NCBI RefSeq assembly: GCF_020510525.1
Contig: NZ_CP075188.1
Span: 1,116,001-1,180,000, forward strand
Length of the DNA: 64,000 nucleotides
Source of the DNA: Quatrionicoccus australiensis
Lineage (GTDB): Bacteria > Pseudomonadota > Gammaproteobacteria > Burkholderiales > Rhodocyclaceae
Reading direction: 5' to 3'
Within the stretch, counting starts at the first letter, position 1. Each line of letters begins with the position of its first letter. The notes beneath the pieces were generated by a model. It was given only the letters and a program-made list of their open reading frames with translations, was not told where the DNA came from and ran no database searches. A program made the position numbers and the translations under genes. This document shows, one piece after another, positions 49,501 through 57,496 of this stretch.

Positions 49501-52500
49501 AACGAAACCTTCACGCTGAAGGCAGAAGGCACGGTATCCGGCGCCACGCTGACGGCCGCGGAAGGCAAGGGCACGCTGACCGACAACGGCAGCGGTCCGG
49601 ATGGTGATGATCCGGGCACGACGCCGGACAACGACCTGCCGGTGCTGGCGGTGAGCGACGTGACGGTGGAAGAAGGCAGCACGGCGGTGTTCACGGTGAG
49701 CCTGGACAAGGCCACGGAAAGCGCAGTGACGCTGACGCTGACCCCGGAAATCAAGGTGGGCGACACGGCAGAAGCGAGCGACATCGGTGGCGTGACGAAG
49801 GTCAGCTACACGGACGGCACGGGCGAGCACGTGATTGCGGCGAACCCGGACGGCACGTACACGATTCCGGCCGGCGTGCAGACGCTGTCGGTGAGTGTCG
49901 GTACGACGAACGATGCGGTCTATGAAGGCAACGAAACCTTCACGCTGAAGGCAGAAGGCACGGTATCCGGCGCCACGCTGACGGCCGCGGAAGGCAAGGG
50001 CACGCTGACCGACAACGGCAGCGGTCCGGATGGTGATGATCCGGGCACGACGCCGGACAACGACCTGCCGGTGCTGGCGGTGAGCGACGTGACGGTGGAA
50101 GAAGGCAGCACGGCGGTGTTCACGGTGAGCCTGGACAAGGCCACGGAAAGCGCAGTGACGCTGACGCTGACCCCGGAAATCAAGGTGGGCGACACGGCAG
50201 AAGCGAGCGACATCGGTGGCGTGACGAAGGTCAGCTACACGGACGGCACGGGCGAGCACGTGATTGCGGCGAACCCGGACGGCACGTACACGATTCCGGC
50301 CGGCGTGCAGACGCTGTCGGTGAGTGTCGGTACGACGAACGATGCGGTCTATGAAGGCAACGAAACCTTCACGCTGAAGGCAGAAGGCACGGTATCCGGC
50401 GCCACGCTGACGGCCGCGGAAGGCAAGGGCACGCTGACCGACAACGGCAGCGGTCCGGATGGTGATGATCCGGGCACGACGCCGGACAACGACCTGCCGG
50501 TGCTGGCGGTGAGCGACGTGACGGTGGAAGAAGGCAGCACGGCGGTGTTCACGGTGAGCCTGGACAAGGCCACGGAAAGCGCAGTGACGCTGACGCTGAC
50601 CCCGGAAATCAAGGTGGGCGACACGGCAGAAGCGAGCGACATCGGTGGCGTGACGAAGGTCAGCTACACGGACGGCACGGGCGAGCACGTGATTGCGGCG
50701 AACCCGGACGGCACGTACACGATTCCGGCCGGCGTGCAGACGCTGTCGGTGAGTGTCGGTACGACGAACGATGCGGTCTATGAAGGCAACGAAACCTTCA
50801 CGCTGAAGGCAGAAGGCACGGTATCCGGCGCCACGCTGACGGCCGCGGAAGGCAAGGGCACGCTGACCGACAACGGCAGCGGTCCGGATGGTGATGATCC
50901 GGGCACGACGCCGGACAACGACCTGCCGGTGCTGGCGGTGAGCGACGTGACGGTGGAAGAAGGCAGCACGGCGGTGTTCACGGTGAGCCTGGACAAGGCC
51001 ACGGAAAGCGCAGTGACGCTGACGCTGACCCCGGAAATCAAGGTGGGCGACACGGCAGAAGCGAGCGACATCGGTGGCGTGACGAAGGTCAGCTACACGG
51101 ACGGCACGGGCGAGCACGTGATTGCGGCGAACCCGGACGGCACGTACACGATTCCGGCCGGCGTGCAGACGCTGTCGGTGAGTGTCGGTACGACAAACGA
51201 TGCGGTCTATGAAGGCAACGAAACCTTCACGCTGAAGGCAGAAGGCACGGTATCCGGCGCCACGCTGACGGCCGCGGAAGGCAAGGGCACGCTGACCGAC
51301 AACGGCAGCGGTCCGGATGGTGATGATCCGGGCACGACGCCGGACAACGACCTGCCGGTGCTGGCGGTGAGCGACGTTTTGGTTCACGAAGGGGATACCC
51401 TGCACTTCATCTTGAATACGGGGACTGCTTCGTCTACCGACAGTGTCGTTACCTTCACGGTGGGTGGTGCATCCTCTGATACGGTTGAAGCCGATGATTA
51501 CTCCTTGCCGATTACTGTTTTCATCGGTGGGGTTCCGGTGGCGGTGACTCATGTTTCCGGCGGCACTTACAGTTTTACCATGCCATCAGGGGCAACCAGT
51601 GCTGATGTTGCGATCAATAGCAATCCCGATGGTTCGTTGGAGGGAGTTGAGCAACTGGCCGTCAGTGCGACGCTCAGCGGCGAGGTAAATGGTATTCCTT
51701 TCAACTCTTCGGCCGGAGCGACGGGTTACATTTCCGATGCCAACATGGCACCGTCTGGCCAAGACTCGACGATCAGCCTGAATGAGGACGCGTCCTACGC
51801 TCTCAAGGCGAGCGATTTCGGATTTGTTGATTCGGATGGCGGAAATCTGCTCAGCATTTTGGTTGGTCCTACCTCTGCGGGGACTTTGTATTTGAATGGT
51901 TCGGCAGTAACTGGGCCGGTTACCGTGACGTTGGCAGAGCTGAATTCCGGTTTGTTGACTTTCGAGCCGGTGGCCAATGCAAACGGCAGCCAGTACGCCA
52001 CGTTCAATTTCCAGGTCAAGGATGATCAAGGGACAATCAACGGTGGGCAGGATATCGACCAGACGGCGAACACAATCACGTTCAATGTCGTTCCGGTCAA
52101 TGATGCACCGACGACGACGCCGGTCACGCTGACGGCGATTGCGGAAGACAGCGGTGCGCGGGTCATCACGCAGGCCCAGTTGCTGGGGAATGCAGCGGAT
52201 GTCGAAGGGAACACGCTGACGGCGTCGAACCTGACGATCACGAGCGGCAACGGCACGCTGGTGAACAACGGCAATGGCACCTGGACCTACACGCCGGCGC
52301 TGAACGACGACACGAATGTCAGCTTCAGCTACACGATCACGGACAACGGTACGACGAATGGTGTGTCGGATCCGAAGAGCGTGGCTGGTTCGGCAACGCT
52401 GGACATCACGCCGGTCAATGATGCACCGACGACGACGCCGGTCACGCTGACGGCGATTGCGGAAGACAGCGGTGCGCGGGTCATCACGCAGGCCCAGTTG

Positions 52501-55500
52501 CTGGGGAATGCAGCGGATGTCGAAGGGAACACGCTGACGGCGTCGAACCTGACGATCACGAGCGGCAACGGCACGCTGGTGAACAACGGCAATGGCACCT
52601 GGACCTACACGCCGGCGCTGAACGACGACACGAATGTCAGCTTCAGCTACACGATCACGGACAACGGCACGACGAATGGCGTTTCGGATCCGAAGAGCGT
52701 GGCTGGTTCGGCAACGCTGGACATCACGCCGGTCAATGATGCACCGACGACGACGCCGGTCACGCTGACGGCGATTGCGGAAGACAGCGGTGCGCGGGTC
52801 ATCACGCAAGCCCAGTTGCTGGGGAATGCAGCGGATGTCGAAGGGAACACGCTGACGGCGTCGAACCTGACGATCACGAGCGGCAACGGCACGCTGGTGA
52901 ACAACGGCAATGGCACCTGGACCTACACGCCGGCGCTGAACGACGACACGAATGTCAGCTTCAGCTACACGATCACGGACAACGGTACGACGAATGGCGT
53001 GTCGGATCCGAAGAGCGTGGCTGGTTCGGCAACGCTGGACATCACGCCGGTCAATGATGCACCGACGACGACGCCGGTCACGCTGACGGCGATTGCGGAA
53101 GACAGCGGTGCGCGGGTCATCACGCAGGCCCAGTTGCTGGGGAATGCAGCGGATGTCGAAGGGAACACGCTGACGGCGTCGAACCTGACGATTACGAGCG
53201 GCAACGGCACGCTGGTGAACAACGGCAATGGCACCTGGACCTACACGCCGGCGCTGAACGACGATACGAATGTCAGCTTCAGCTACACGATCACGGACAA
53301 CGGCACGACGAATGGCGTGTCGGATCCGAAGAGCGTGGCTGGTTCGGCAACGCTGGACATCACGCCGGTCAATGATGCACCGACGACGACGCCGGTCACG
53401 CTGACGGCGATTGCGGAAGACAGCGGTGCGCGAGTCATCACGCAGGCCCAGTTGCTGGGGAATGCAGCGGATGTCGAAGGGAACACGCTGACGGCGTCGA
53501 ACCTGACGATTACGAGCGGCAACGGCACGCTGGTGAACAACGGCAATGGCACCTGGACCTACACGCCGGCGCTGAACGACGACACGAATGTCAGCTTCAG
53601 CTACACGATCACGGACAACGGTACGACGAATGGTGTGTCGGATCCGAAGAGCGTGGCTGGTTCGGCAACGCTGGATATCACGCCGGTCAATGATGCACCG
53701 ACGACGACGCCGGTCACGCTGACGGCGATTGCGGAAGACAGCGGTGCGCGAGTCATCACGCAGGCCCAGTTGCTGGGGAATGCAGCGGATGTCGAAGGGA
53801 ACACGCTGACGGCGTCGAACCTGACGATCACGAGCGGCAACGGCACGCTGGTGAACAACGGCAATGGCACCTGGACCTACACGCCGGCGCTGAACGACGA
53901 CACGAATGTCAGCTTCAGCTACACGATCACGGACAACGGCACGACGAATGGCGTGTCGGATCCGAAGAGCGTGGCTGGTTCGGCAACGCTGGACATCACG
54001 CCGGTCAATGATGCACCGACGACGACGCCGGTCACGCTGACGGCGATTGCGGAAGACAGCGGTGCGCGAGTCATCACGCAGGCCCAGTTGCTGGGGAATG
54101 CAGCGGATGTCGAAGGGAACACGCTGACGGCGTCGAACCTGACGATCACGAGCGGCAACGGCACGCTGGTGAACAACGGCAATGGCACCTGGACCTACAC
54201 GCCGGCGCTGAACGACGACACGAATGTCAGCTTCAGCTACACGATCACGGACAACGGTACGACGAATGGTGTGTCGGATCCGAAGAGCGTGGCTGGTTCG
54301 GCAACGCTGGACATCACGCCGGTGAATGACGCGCCAACGACGACGCCGGTCACGCTGACGGCGATTGCGGAAGACAGCGGTGCGCGGGTCATCACGCAGG
54401 CCCAGTTGCTGGGCAATGCAGCGGATGTCGAAGGGAACACGCTGACGGCGTCGAACCTGACGATCACGAGCGGCAACGGCACGCTGGTGAACAACGGCAA
54501 TGGCACCTGGACCTACACGCCGGCGCTGAACGACGACACGAATGTCAGCTTCAGCTACACGATCACGGACAACGGTACGACGAATGGTGTGTCGGATCCG
54601 AAGAGCGTGGCTGGTTCGGCAACGCTGGACATCACGCCGGTGAATGACGCGCCGACGACGACGCCGGTCACGCTGACGGCGATTGCGGAAGACAGCGGTG
54701 CGCGGGTCATCACGCAGGCCCAGTTGCTGGGCAATGCAGCGGATGTCGAAGGGAACACGCTGACGGCGTCGAACCTGACGATCACGAGCGGCAACGGCAC
54801 GCTGGTGAACAACGGCAATGGCACCTGGACCTACACGCCGGCGCTGAACGACGACACGAATGTCAGCTTCAGCTACACGATCACGGACAACGGTACGACG
54901 AATGGTGTGTCGGATCCGAAGAGCGTGGCTGGTTCGGCAACGCTGGACATCACGCCGGTGAATGACGCGCCGACGACGACGCCGGTCACGCTGACGGCGA
55001 TTGCGGAAGACAGCGGTGCGCGGGTCATCACGCAGGCCCAGTTGCTGGGCAATGCAGCGGATGTCGAAGGGAACACGCTGACGGCGTCGAACCTGACGAT
55101 CACGAGCGGCAACGGCACGCTGGTGAACAACGGCAATGGCACCTGGACCTACACGCCGGCGCTGAACGACGACACGAATGTCAGCTTCAGCTACACGATC
55201 ACGGACAACGGTACGACGAATGGTGTGTCGGATCCGAAGAGCGTGGCTGGTTCGGCAACGCTGGACATCACGCCGGTGAATGACGCGCCAACGACGACGC
55301 CGGTCACGCTGACGGCGATTGCGGAAGACAGCGGTGCGCGGGTCATCACGCAGGCCCAGTTGCTGGGCAATGCAGCGGATGTCGAAGGGAACACGCTGAC
55401 GGCGTCGAACCTGACGATCACGAGCGGCAACGGCACGCTGGTGAACAACGGCAATGGCACCTGGACCTACACGCCGGCGCTGAACGACGACACGAATGTC

Positions 55501-57381
55501 AGCTTCAGCTACACGATCACGGACAACGGTACGACGAATGGTGTGTCGGATCCGAAGAGCGTGGCTGGTTCGGCAACGTTGGACATCACGCCGGTAGACG
55601 ATCCGATTGGTGTGACGGGTATTGGCGTCGCAACTGGTGATGAAACGGTGTACGAAAAGAATCTGTCCGCCGGAACTTCCCCTGATGCGGCAGCACTGAC
55701 GCAAACTGGAACCTTCGCCATTCAGGCAATTGACGGTGTTTCGTCGCTAAATGTTGGCGGTACGATTCTTTCCCTCGCCCAACTGCAGACGGCAGCTACC
55801 TTCCCTGTTGTGGTTGATACGCCTTATGGTGCGCTGACCTTGACGGGCTACTCTGGCAATACGCAGGGTGGTACGGTCAACTACTCCTATCTGTTGCAAA
55901 CTAATGTCGATAACGATACTCAGGCCGGTGCGACGACTTCTGGCTATGTCGAGTCTATTGCCGTTACCGTAACTGATACTGATGGTGATACGGCTGCGTC
56001 TTCGGTCAAGATCAATATCGTTGATGATGCGCCGGTCACGCATGATGCTTCCAATAACATCTATGTCGGCGTCGATCTCATCAATGTCAATGACTTGAAG
56101 GCTGGTTGGCAGAATTCAACCTATTCGAGTGGTACGGGTACGACGGGAAATACCGATGCCGATGCTTACGTTGATACGCTTACCTGGGGTACTGCACAGA
56201 ATGGTGGTTCGAGGTCCGGCTATACGTTGGTCGACAACACCGCATATACCAGTGCGGCTGGGACAGTTGTACAGCAAGGCACGTTGATCAAGCTGGCTGA
56301 TTTCACCCATAACAACTTCCCTGTTTCAGGTGGCTCGCTGACCGGAACCGATTTGATCATGACGATGGATGTTGTGATCAACGGAATCTCGACACCTGTC
56401 TCGTTCACTGTCCATCTCACCCATACGGAGACACCCAATACCGGTACTGCCGATCAAAATCGCGACATCATCACTTTGCCGACTCAATCAGTGTCAGTGA
56501 ATATCAATGGGCAACCCTACGTGGTTAAGCTTGATGGTTTCCGGGATTCCTCCGGTAATGTCGTGAATACCATTTATACCAACGAGAGTGCTTCCAATGT
56601 CTATGGTGTGTATGGATCCATCGTGACAACCGATGCCTTGCCGTCGGCTACCGGGAATGTTCTGCATGAAAATGGTGCAGATGCCTCGGCGACGAACGTT
56701 GTTTGGGATGCGGTTACCAGCACCTACGGATCGTTCGTCGGTAATTCTGACGGAAGCTACACCTTCGTCATGAATGATGCGACACGTAATTCTCTGACTG
56801 CGGGTCAATCGTTGTCGATAACTTATGGCTATACGGTAACTGACAACGATGGTGACGCCTCGCACAGCGTCCTGACCATCAATGTTGGCGGGTATCAGAA
56901 TATCGAAGGTAGTTCTGCCGCCAATACGCTGACAGGTACGGCTGCCAACGAGATGTTGATGGGCTACGCCGGCAATGACTCCCTGGTTGGCGGTGCGGGC
57001 AACGATGTGCTGGTTGGTGGTGCCGGTACGGATACCCTGACTGGCGGCACTGGTGTTGATGTGCTGAAGTGGAATCTGGGTGAAACCGGTAGTGATAATG
57101 TTGTCGGCTTCGGCAGTGCTGCGGGTACGGATATTCTTGACCTGCGTGACCTGCTGGTTGGCGAGTCTCATGCCGGGACGAATGCTGGAAACCTTGCTAA
57201 CTTCCTGCACTTCACCTATGACTCTGGCACTGGTAACACGACGCTTAGCGTTCATGCGACCGGTAGTGCAACTGTCAATCAGACCATCATCCTGCAAGGG
57301 GTTGATTTGGGTGCAACCGGAACCAATGATGCAACGGTTATTCAGAATCTGCTGACCAATGGCAAGCTGATTGTTGATTGA
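40552..57381 (+). CDS. lapA: Giant LapA/BapA-type repeat adhesin with RTX secretion signal
   Basis: A 5609-residue surface adhesin, roughly 550 kDa. Residues 1-~110 form a retention module (VIAKVSSITGEAFARDGAG, then AGDAIREGESV). It is followed by PAAG at 116-119, the expected LapG-type cleavage site. Residues 171-3602 are 24 tandem 143-residue Calx-beta-like units (EEGSTAVFTVSL ... NDAVYEGNETFTL). Residues ~3603-3848 hold a divergent last unit plus a linker. Residues 3849-5014 are 11 tandem 106-residue cadherin-like VNDAP units. The C-terminus has RTX nonapeptides near 5480-5500 (GYAGNDSLVGGAGNDVLVGG) and a type I secretion tail ending in LIVD. Exported by the upstream LapBC-like system; LapD, LapG and LapE are not in the window. 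Confidence 0.95.
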   Translation: MAQSQVIAKVSSITGEAFARDGAGKLRRLKAGDAIREGESVVASDGSQVNLALADGREMTVRPGEVARLDAEVGAPVKPDAADSAVADHGKGGLQKIAKALTSGNSLDALLDEDAPAAGAGQGGNEGHTFVEFLRVVETVDPLSYQFATSRGVPLESIEAGPLVAATAVPVLAVSDVTVEEGSTAVFTVSLDKATESAVTLTLTPEIKVGDTAEASDIGGVTKVSYTDGTGEHVIAANPDGTYTIPAGVQTLSVSVGTTNDAVYEGNETFTLKAEGTVSGATLTAAEGKGTLTDNGSGPDGDDPGTTPDNDLPVLAVSDVTVEEGSTAVFTVSLDKATESAVTLTLTPEIKVGDTAEASDIGGVTKVSYTDGTGEHVIAANPDGTYTIPAGVQTLSVSVGTTNDAVYEGNETFTLKAEGTVSGATLTAAEGKGTLTDNGSGPDGDDPGTTPDNDLPVLAVSDVTVEEGSTAVFTVSLDKATESAVTLTLTPEIKVGDTAEASDIGGVTKVSYTDGTGEHVIAANPDGTYTIPAGVQTLSVSVGTTNDAVYEGNETFTLKAEGTVSGATLTAAEGKGTLTDNGSGPDGDDPGTTPDNDLPVLAVSDVTVEEGSTAVFTVSLDKATESAVTLTLTPEIKVGDTAEASDIGGVTKVSYTDGTGEHVIAANPDGTYTIPAGVQTLSVSVGTTNDAVYEGNETFTLKAEGTVSGVTLTAAEGKGTLTDNGSGPDGDDPGTTPDNDLPVLAVSDVTVEEGSTAVFTVSLDKATESAVTLTLTPEIKVGDTAEASDIGGVTKVSYTDGTGEHVIAANPDGTYTIPAGVQTLSVSVGTTNDAVYEGNETFTLKAEGTVSGATLTAAEGKGTLTDNGSGPDGDDPGTTPDNDLPVLAVSDVTVEEGSTAVFTVSLDKATESAVTLTLTPEIKVGDTAEASDIGGVTKVSYTDGTGEHVIAANPDGTYTIPAGVQTLSVSVGTTNDAVYEGNETFTLKAEGTVSGATLTAAEGKGTLTDNGSGPDGDDPGTTPDNDLPVLAVSDVTVEEGSTAVFTVSLDKATESAVTLTLTPEIKVGDTAEASDIGGVTKVSYTDGTGEHVIAANPDGTYTIPAGVQTLSVSVGTTNDAVYEGNETFTLKAEGTVSGATLTAAEGKGTLTDNGSGPDGDDPGTTPDNDLPVLAVSDVTVEEGSTAVFTVSLDKATESAVTLTLTPEIKVGDTAEASDIGGVTKVSYTDGTGEHVIAANPDGTYTIPAGVQTLSVSVGTTNDAVYEGNETFTLKAEGTVSGATLTAAEGKGTLTDNGSGPDGDDPGTTPDNDLPVLAVSDVTVEEGSTAVFTVSLDKATESAVTLTLTPEIKVGDTAEASDIGGVTKVSYTDGTGEHVIAANPDGTYTIPAGVQTLSVSVGTTNDAVYEGNETFTLKAEGTVSGATLTAAEGKGTLTDNGSGPDGDDPGTTPDNDLPVLAVSDVTVEEGSTAVFTVSLDKATESAVTLTLTPEIKVGDTAEASDIGGVTKVSYTDGTGEHVIAANPDGTYTIPAGVQTLSVSVGTTNDAVYEGNETFTLKAEGTVSGATLTAAEGKGTLTDNGSGPDGDDPGTTPDNDLPVLAVSDVTVEEGSTAVFTVSLDKATESAVTLTLTPEIKVGDTAEASDIGGVTKVSYTDGTGEHVIAANPDGTYTIPAGVQTLSVSVGTTNDAVYEGNETFTLKAEGTVSGATLTAAEGKGTLTDNGSGPDGDDPGTTPDNDLPVLAVSDVTVEEGSTAVFTVSLDKATESAVTLTLTPEIKVGDTAEASDIGGVTKVSYTDGTGEHVIAANPDGTYTIPAGVQTLSVSVGTTNDAVYEGNETFTLKAEGTVSGVTLTAAEGKGTLTDNGSGPDGDDPGTTPDNDLPVLAVSDVTVEEGSTAVFTVSLDKATESAVTLTLTPEIKVGDTAEASDIGGVTKVSYTDGTGEHVIAANPDGTYTIPAGVQTLSVSVGTTNDAVYEGNETFTLKAEGTVSGATLTAAEGKGTLTDNGSGPDGDDPGTTPDNDLPVLAVSDVTVEEGSTAVFTVSLDKATESAVTLTLTPEIKVGDTAEASDIGGVTKVSYTDGTGEHVIAANPDGTYTIPAGVQTLSVSVGTTNDAVYEGNETFTLKAEGTVSGVTLTAAEGKGTLTDNGSGPDGDDPGTTPDNDLPVLAVSDVTVEEGSTAVFTVSLDKATESAVTLTLTPEIKVGDTAEASDIGGVTKVSYTDGTGEHVIAANPDGTYTIPAGVQTLSVSVGTTNDAVYEGNETFTLKAEGTVSGATLTAAEGKGTLTDNGSGPDGDDPGTTPDNDLPVLAVSDVTVEEGSTAVFTVSLDKATESAVTLTLTPEIKVGDTAEASDIGGVTKVSYTDGTGEHVIAANPDGTYTIPAGVQTLSVSVGTTNDAVYEGNETFTLKAEGTVSGVTLTAAEGKGTLTDNGSGPDGDDPGTTPDNDLPVLAVSDVTVEEGSTAVFTVSLDKATESAVTLTLTPEIKVGDTAEASDIGGVTKVSYTDGTGEHVIAANPDGTYTIPAGVQTLSVSVGTTNDAVYEGNETFTLKAEGTVSGATLTAAEGKGTLTDNGSGPDGDDPGTTPDNDLPVLAVSDVTVEEGSTAVFTVSLDKATESAVTLTLTPEIKVGDTAEASDIGGVTKVSYTDGTGEHVIAANPDGTYTIPAGVQTLSVSVGTTNDAVYEGNETFTLKAEGTVSGATLTAAEGKGTLTDNGSGPDGDDPGTTPDNDLPVLAVSDVTVEEGSTAVFTVSLDKATESAVTLTLTPEIKVGDTAEASDIGGVTKVSYTDGTGEHVIAANPDGTYTIPAGVQTLSVSVGTTNDAVYEGNETFTLKAEGTVSGVTLTAAEGKGTLTDNGSGPDGDDPGTTPDNDLPVLAVSDVTVEEGSTAVFTVSLDKATESAVTLTLTPEIKVGDTAEASDIGGVTKVSYTDGTGEHVIAANPDGTYTIPAGVQTLSVSVGTTNDAVYEGNETFTLKAEGTVSGATLTAAEGKGTLTDNGSGPDGDDPGTTPDNDLPVLAVSDVTVEEGSTAVFTVSLDKATESAVTLTLTPEIKVGDTAEASDIGGVTKVSYTDGTGEHVIAANPDGTYTIPAGVQTLSVSVGTTNDAVYEGNETFTLKAEGTVSGATLTAAEGKGTLTDNGSGPDGDDPGTTPDNDLPVLAVSDVTVEEGSTAVFTVSLDKATESAVTLTLTPEIKVGDTAEASDIGGVTKVSYTDGTGEHVIAANPDGTYTIPAGVQTLSVSVGTTNDAVYEGNETFTLKAEGTVSGATLTAAEGKGTLTDNGSGPDGDDPGTTPDNDLPVLAVSDVTVEEGSTAVFTVSLDKATESAVTLTLTPEIKVGDTAEASDIGGVTKVSYTDGTGEHVIAANPDGTYTIPAGVQTLSVSVGTTNDAVYEGNETFTLKAEGTVSGATLTAAEGKGTLTDNGSGPDGDDPGTTPDNDLPVLAVSDVTVEEGSTAVFTVSLDKATESAVTLTLTPEIKVGDTAEASDIGGVTKVSYTDGTGEHVIAANPDGTYTIPAGVQTLSVSVGTTNDAVYEGNETFTLKAEGTVSGATLTAAEGKGTLTDNGSGPDGDDPGTTPDNDLPVLAVSDVLVHEGDTLHFILNTGTASSTDSVVTFTVGGASSDTVEADDYSLPITVFIGGVPVAVTHVSGGTYSFTMPSGATSADVAINSNPDGSLEGVEQLAVSATLSGEVNGIPFNSSAGATGYISDANMAPSGQDSTISLNEDASYALKASDFGFVDSDGGNLLSILVGPTSAGTLYLNGSAVTGPVTVTLAELNSGLLTFEPVANANGSQYATFNFQVKDDQGTINGGQDIDQTANTITFNVVPVNDAPTTTPVTLTAIAEDSGARVITQAQLLGNAADVEGNTLTASNLTITSGNGTLVNNGNGTWTYTPALNDDTNVSFSYTITDNGTTNGVSDPKSVAGSATLDITPVNDAPTTTPVTLTAIAEDSGARVITQAQLLGNAADVEGNTLTASNLTITSGNGTLVNNGNGTWTYTPALNDDTNVSFSYTITDNGTTNGVSDPKSVAGSATLDITPVNDAPTTTPVTLTAIAEDSGARVITQAQLLGNAADVEGNTLTASNLTITSGNGTLVNNGNGTWTYTPALNDDTNVSFSYTITDNGTTNGVSDPKSVAGSATLDITPVNDAPTTTPVTLTAIAEDSGARVITQAQLLGNAADVEGNTLTASNLTITSGNGTLVNNGNGTWTYTPALNDDTNVSFSYTITDNGTTNGVSDPKSVAGSATLDITPVNDAPTTTPVTLTAIAEDSGARVITQAQLLGNAADVEGNTLTASNLTITSGNGTLVNNGNGTWTYTPALNDDTNVSFSYTITDNGTTNGVSDPKSVAGSATLDITPVNDAPTTTPVTLTAIAEDSGARVITQAQLLGNAADVEGNTLTASNLTITSGNGTLVNNGNGTWTYTPALNDDTNVSFSYTITDNGTTNGVSDPKSVAGSATLDITPVNDAPTTTPVTLTAIAEDSGARVITQAQLLGNAADVEGNTLTASNLTITSGNGTLVNNGNGTWTYTPALNDDTNVSFSYTITDNGTTNGVSDPKSVAGSATLDITPVNDAPTTTPVTLTAIAEDSGARVITQAQLLGNAADVEGNTLTASNLTITSGNGTLVNNGNGTWTYTPALNDDTNVSFSYTITDNGTTNGVSDPKSVAGSATLDITPVNDAPTTTPVTLTAIAEDSGARVITQAQLLGNAADVEGNTLTASNLTITSGNGTLVNNGNGTWTYTPALNDDTNVSFSYTITDNGTTNGVSDPKSVAGSATLDITPVNDAPTTTPVTLTAIAEDSGARVITQAQLLGNAADVEGNTLTASNLTITSGNGTLVNNGNGTWTYTPALNDDTNVSFSYTITDNGTTNGVSDPKSVAGSATLDITPVNDAPTTTPVTLTAIAEDSGARVITQAQLLGNAADVEGNTLTASNLTITSGNGTLVNNGNGTWTYTPALNDDTNVSFSYTITDNGTTNGVSDPKSVAGSATLDITPVDDPIGVTGIGVATGDETVYEKNLSAGTSPDAAALTQTGTFAIQAIDGVSSLNVGGTILSLAQLQTAATFPVVVDTPYGALTLTGYSGNTQGGTVNYSYLLQTNVDNDTQAGATTSGYVESIAVTVTDTDGDTAASSVKINIVDDAPVTHDASNNIYVGVDLINVNDLKAGWQNSTYSSGTGTTGNTDADAYVDTLTWGTAQNGGSRSGYTLVDNTAYTSAAGTVVQQGTLIKLADFTHNNFPVSGGSLTGTDLIMTMDVVINGISTPVSFTVHLTHTETPNTGTADQNRDIITLPTQSVSVNINGQPYVVKLDGFRDSSGNVVNTIYTNESASNVYGVYGSIVTTDALPSATGNVLHENGADASATNVVWDAVTSTYGSFVGNSDGSYTFVMNDATRNSLTAGQSLSITYGYTVTDNDGDASHSVLTINVGGYQNIEGSSAANTLTGTAANEMLMGYAGNDSLVGGAGNDVLVGGAGTDTLTGGTGVDVLKWNLGETGSDNVVGFGSAAGTDILDLRDLLVGESHAGTNAGNLANFLHFTYDSGTGNTTLSVHATGSATVNQTIILQGVDLGATGTNDATVIQNLLTNGKLIVD
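41062..51357 (+). repeat. 24 tandem 429-bp units inside the adhesin gene
   Basis: The unit period is exactly 429 bp (143 codons) with no indels over 10.3 kb. Unit boundaries are set at GTG CTG GCG (Val-Leu-Ala). Units are almost identical at the DNA level. I found only four recurring variant sites: ACG/ACA in the Thr-Asn-Asp codons, CTG/TTG in TFTLK, GCC/GTC (Ala/Val) in VSGATLT, and ACG/ACA in KATES. Val occurs in units 4, 12, 14, 16 and 19. A 25th partial copy begins at 51358 and diverges after about 7 codons. Confidence 0.97.
52096..55593 (+). repeat. 11 tandem 318-bp units inside the adhesin gene
   Basis: The period is exactly 318 bp (106 codons), each unit starting at VNDAPTTTPV. The units fall into two DNA lineages. 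Units 1-7 start GTCAATGATGCACCG and have CTGGGGAAT. Units 8-11 start GTGAATGACGCGCC and have CTGGGCAAT. The protein sequence is essentially unchanged between lineages, so the differences are synonymous. Confidence 0.97.
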
Positions 57382-57403
57382 TAGTCTTTAGAGTTAGCAA
57401 AAA

Positions 57404-57423
57404 GGGGCGGATTTTCCGCCCCT
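57404..57423. repeat. Left copy of the 20-bp hairpin flanking the IS
   Basis: A hairpin with arms GGGGCGG/CCGCCCC and loop ATTTT, directly followed by the IS left end. It matches the right copy at 59028-59047 in 19 of 20 bases. On the plus strand the U-tract expected of a terminator is missing because the IS end follows at once. Confidence 0.8.
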
Positions 57424-57439
57424 TCAGACTGCTGACGAA

Positions 57440-57467
57440 CCCCCGATTTTTCGGGGGTTTTGTTTTT
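57440..57467 (+). terminator. Terminator inside the left end of the IS
   Basis: CCCCCGA/TCGGGGG with a 4-nt loop is followed by TTTTGTTTTT. It faces inward on the plus strand, so it stops transcripts arriving from the adhesin gene before they run antisense through the transposase. Confidence 0.85.
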
Positions 57468-57496
57468 CTGTTTTGGAATTCGGGCGTTTTTCGGAT

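Noticed and set aside
40858-51552. A minus-strand open frame of 3564 codons opposite the adhesin repeats
   Set aside because: It exists only because the 429-bp unit happens to lack stops in that frame and is copied 24 times. Its product is a monotonous Arg/His-rich sequence with no start signal; the plus-strand product has clear domains, RBS and secretion signal.
41062-55593. Periodic repeats considered as a CRISPR array or other non-coding satellite
   Set aside because: Periods of 429 and 318 bp are whole codon numbers, there are no short repeats with unique spacers, and the frame is open throughout with adhesin-like domains.
51586-55704. A minus-strand open frame of 1372 codons opposite the 318-bp repeats
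   Set aside because: Same cause: a stop-free antisense frame multiplied by tandem repetition, giving an Arg-rich artefact.
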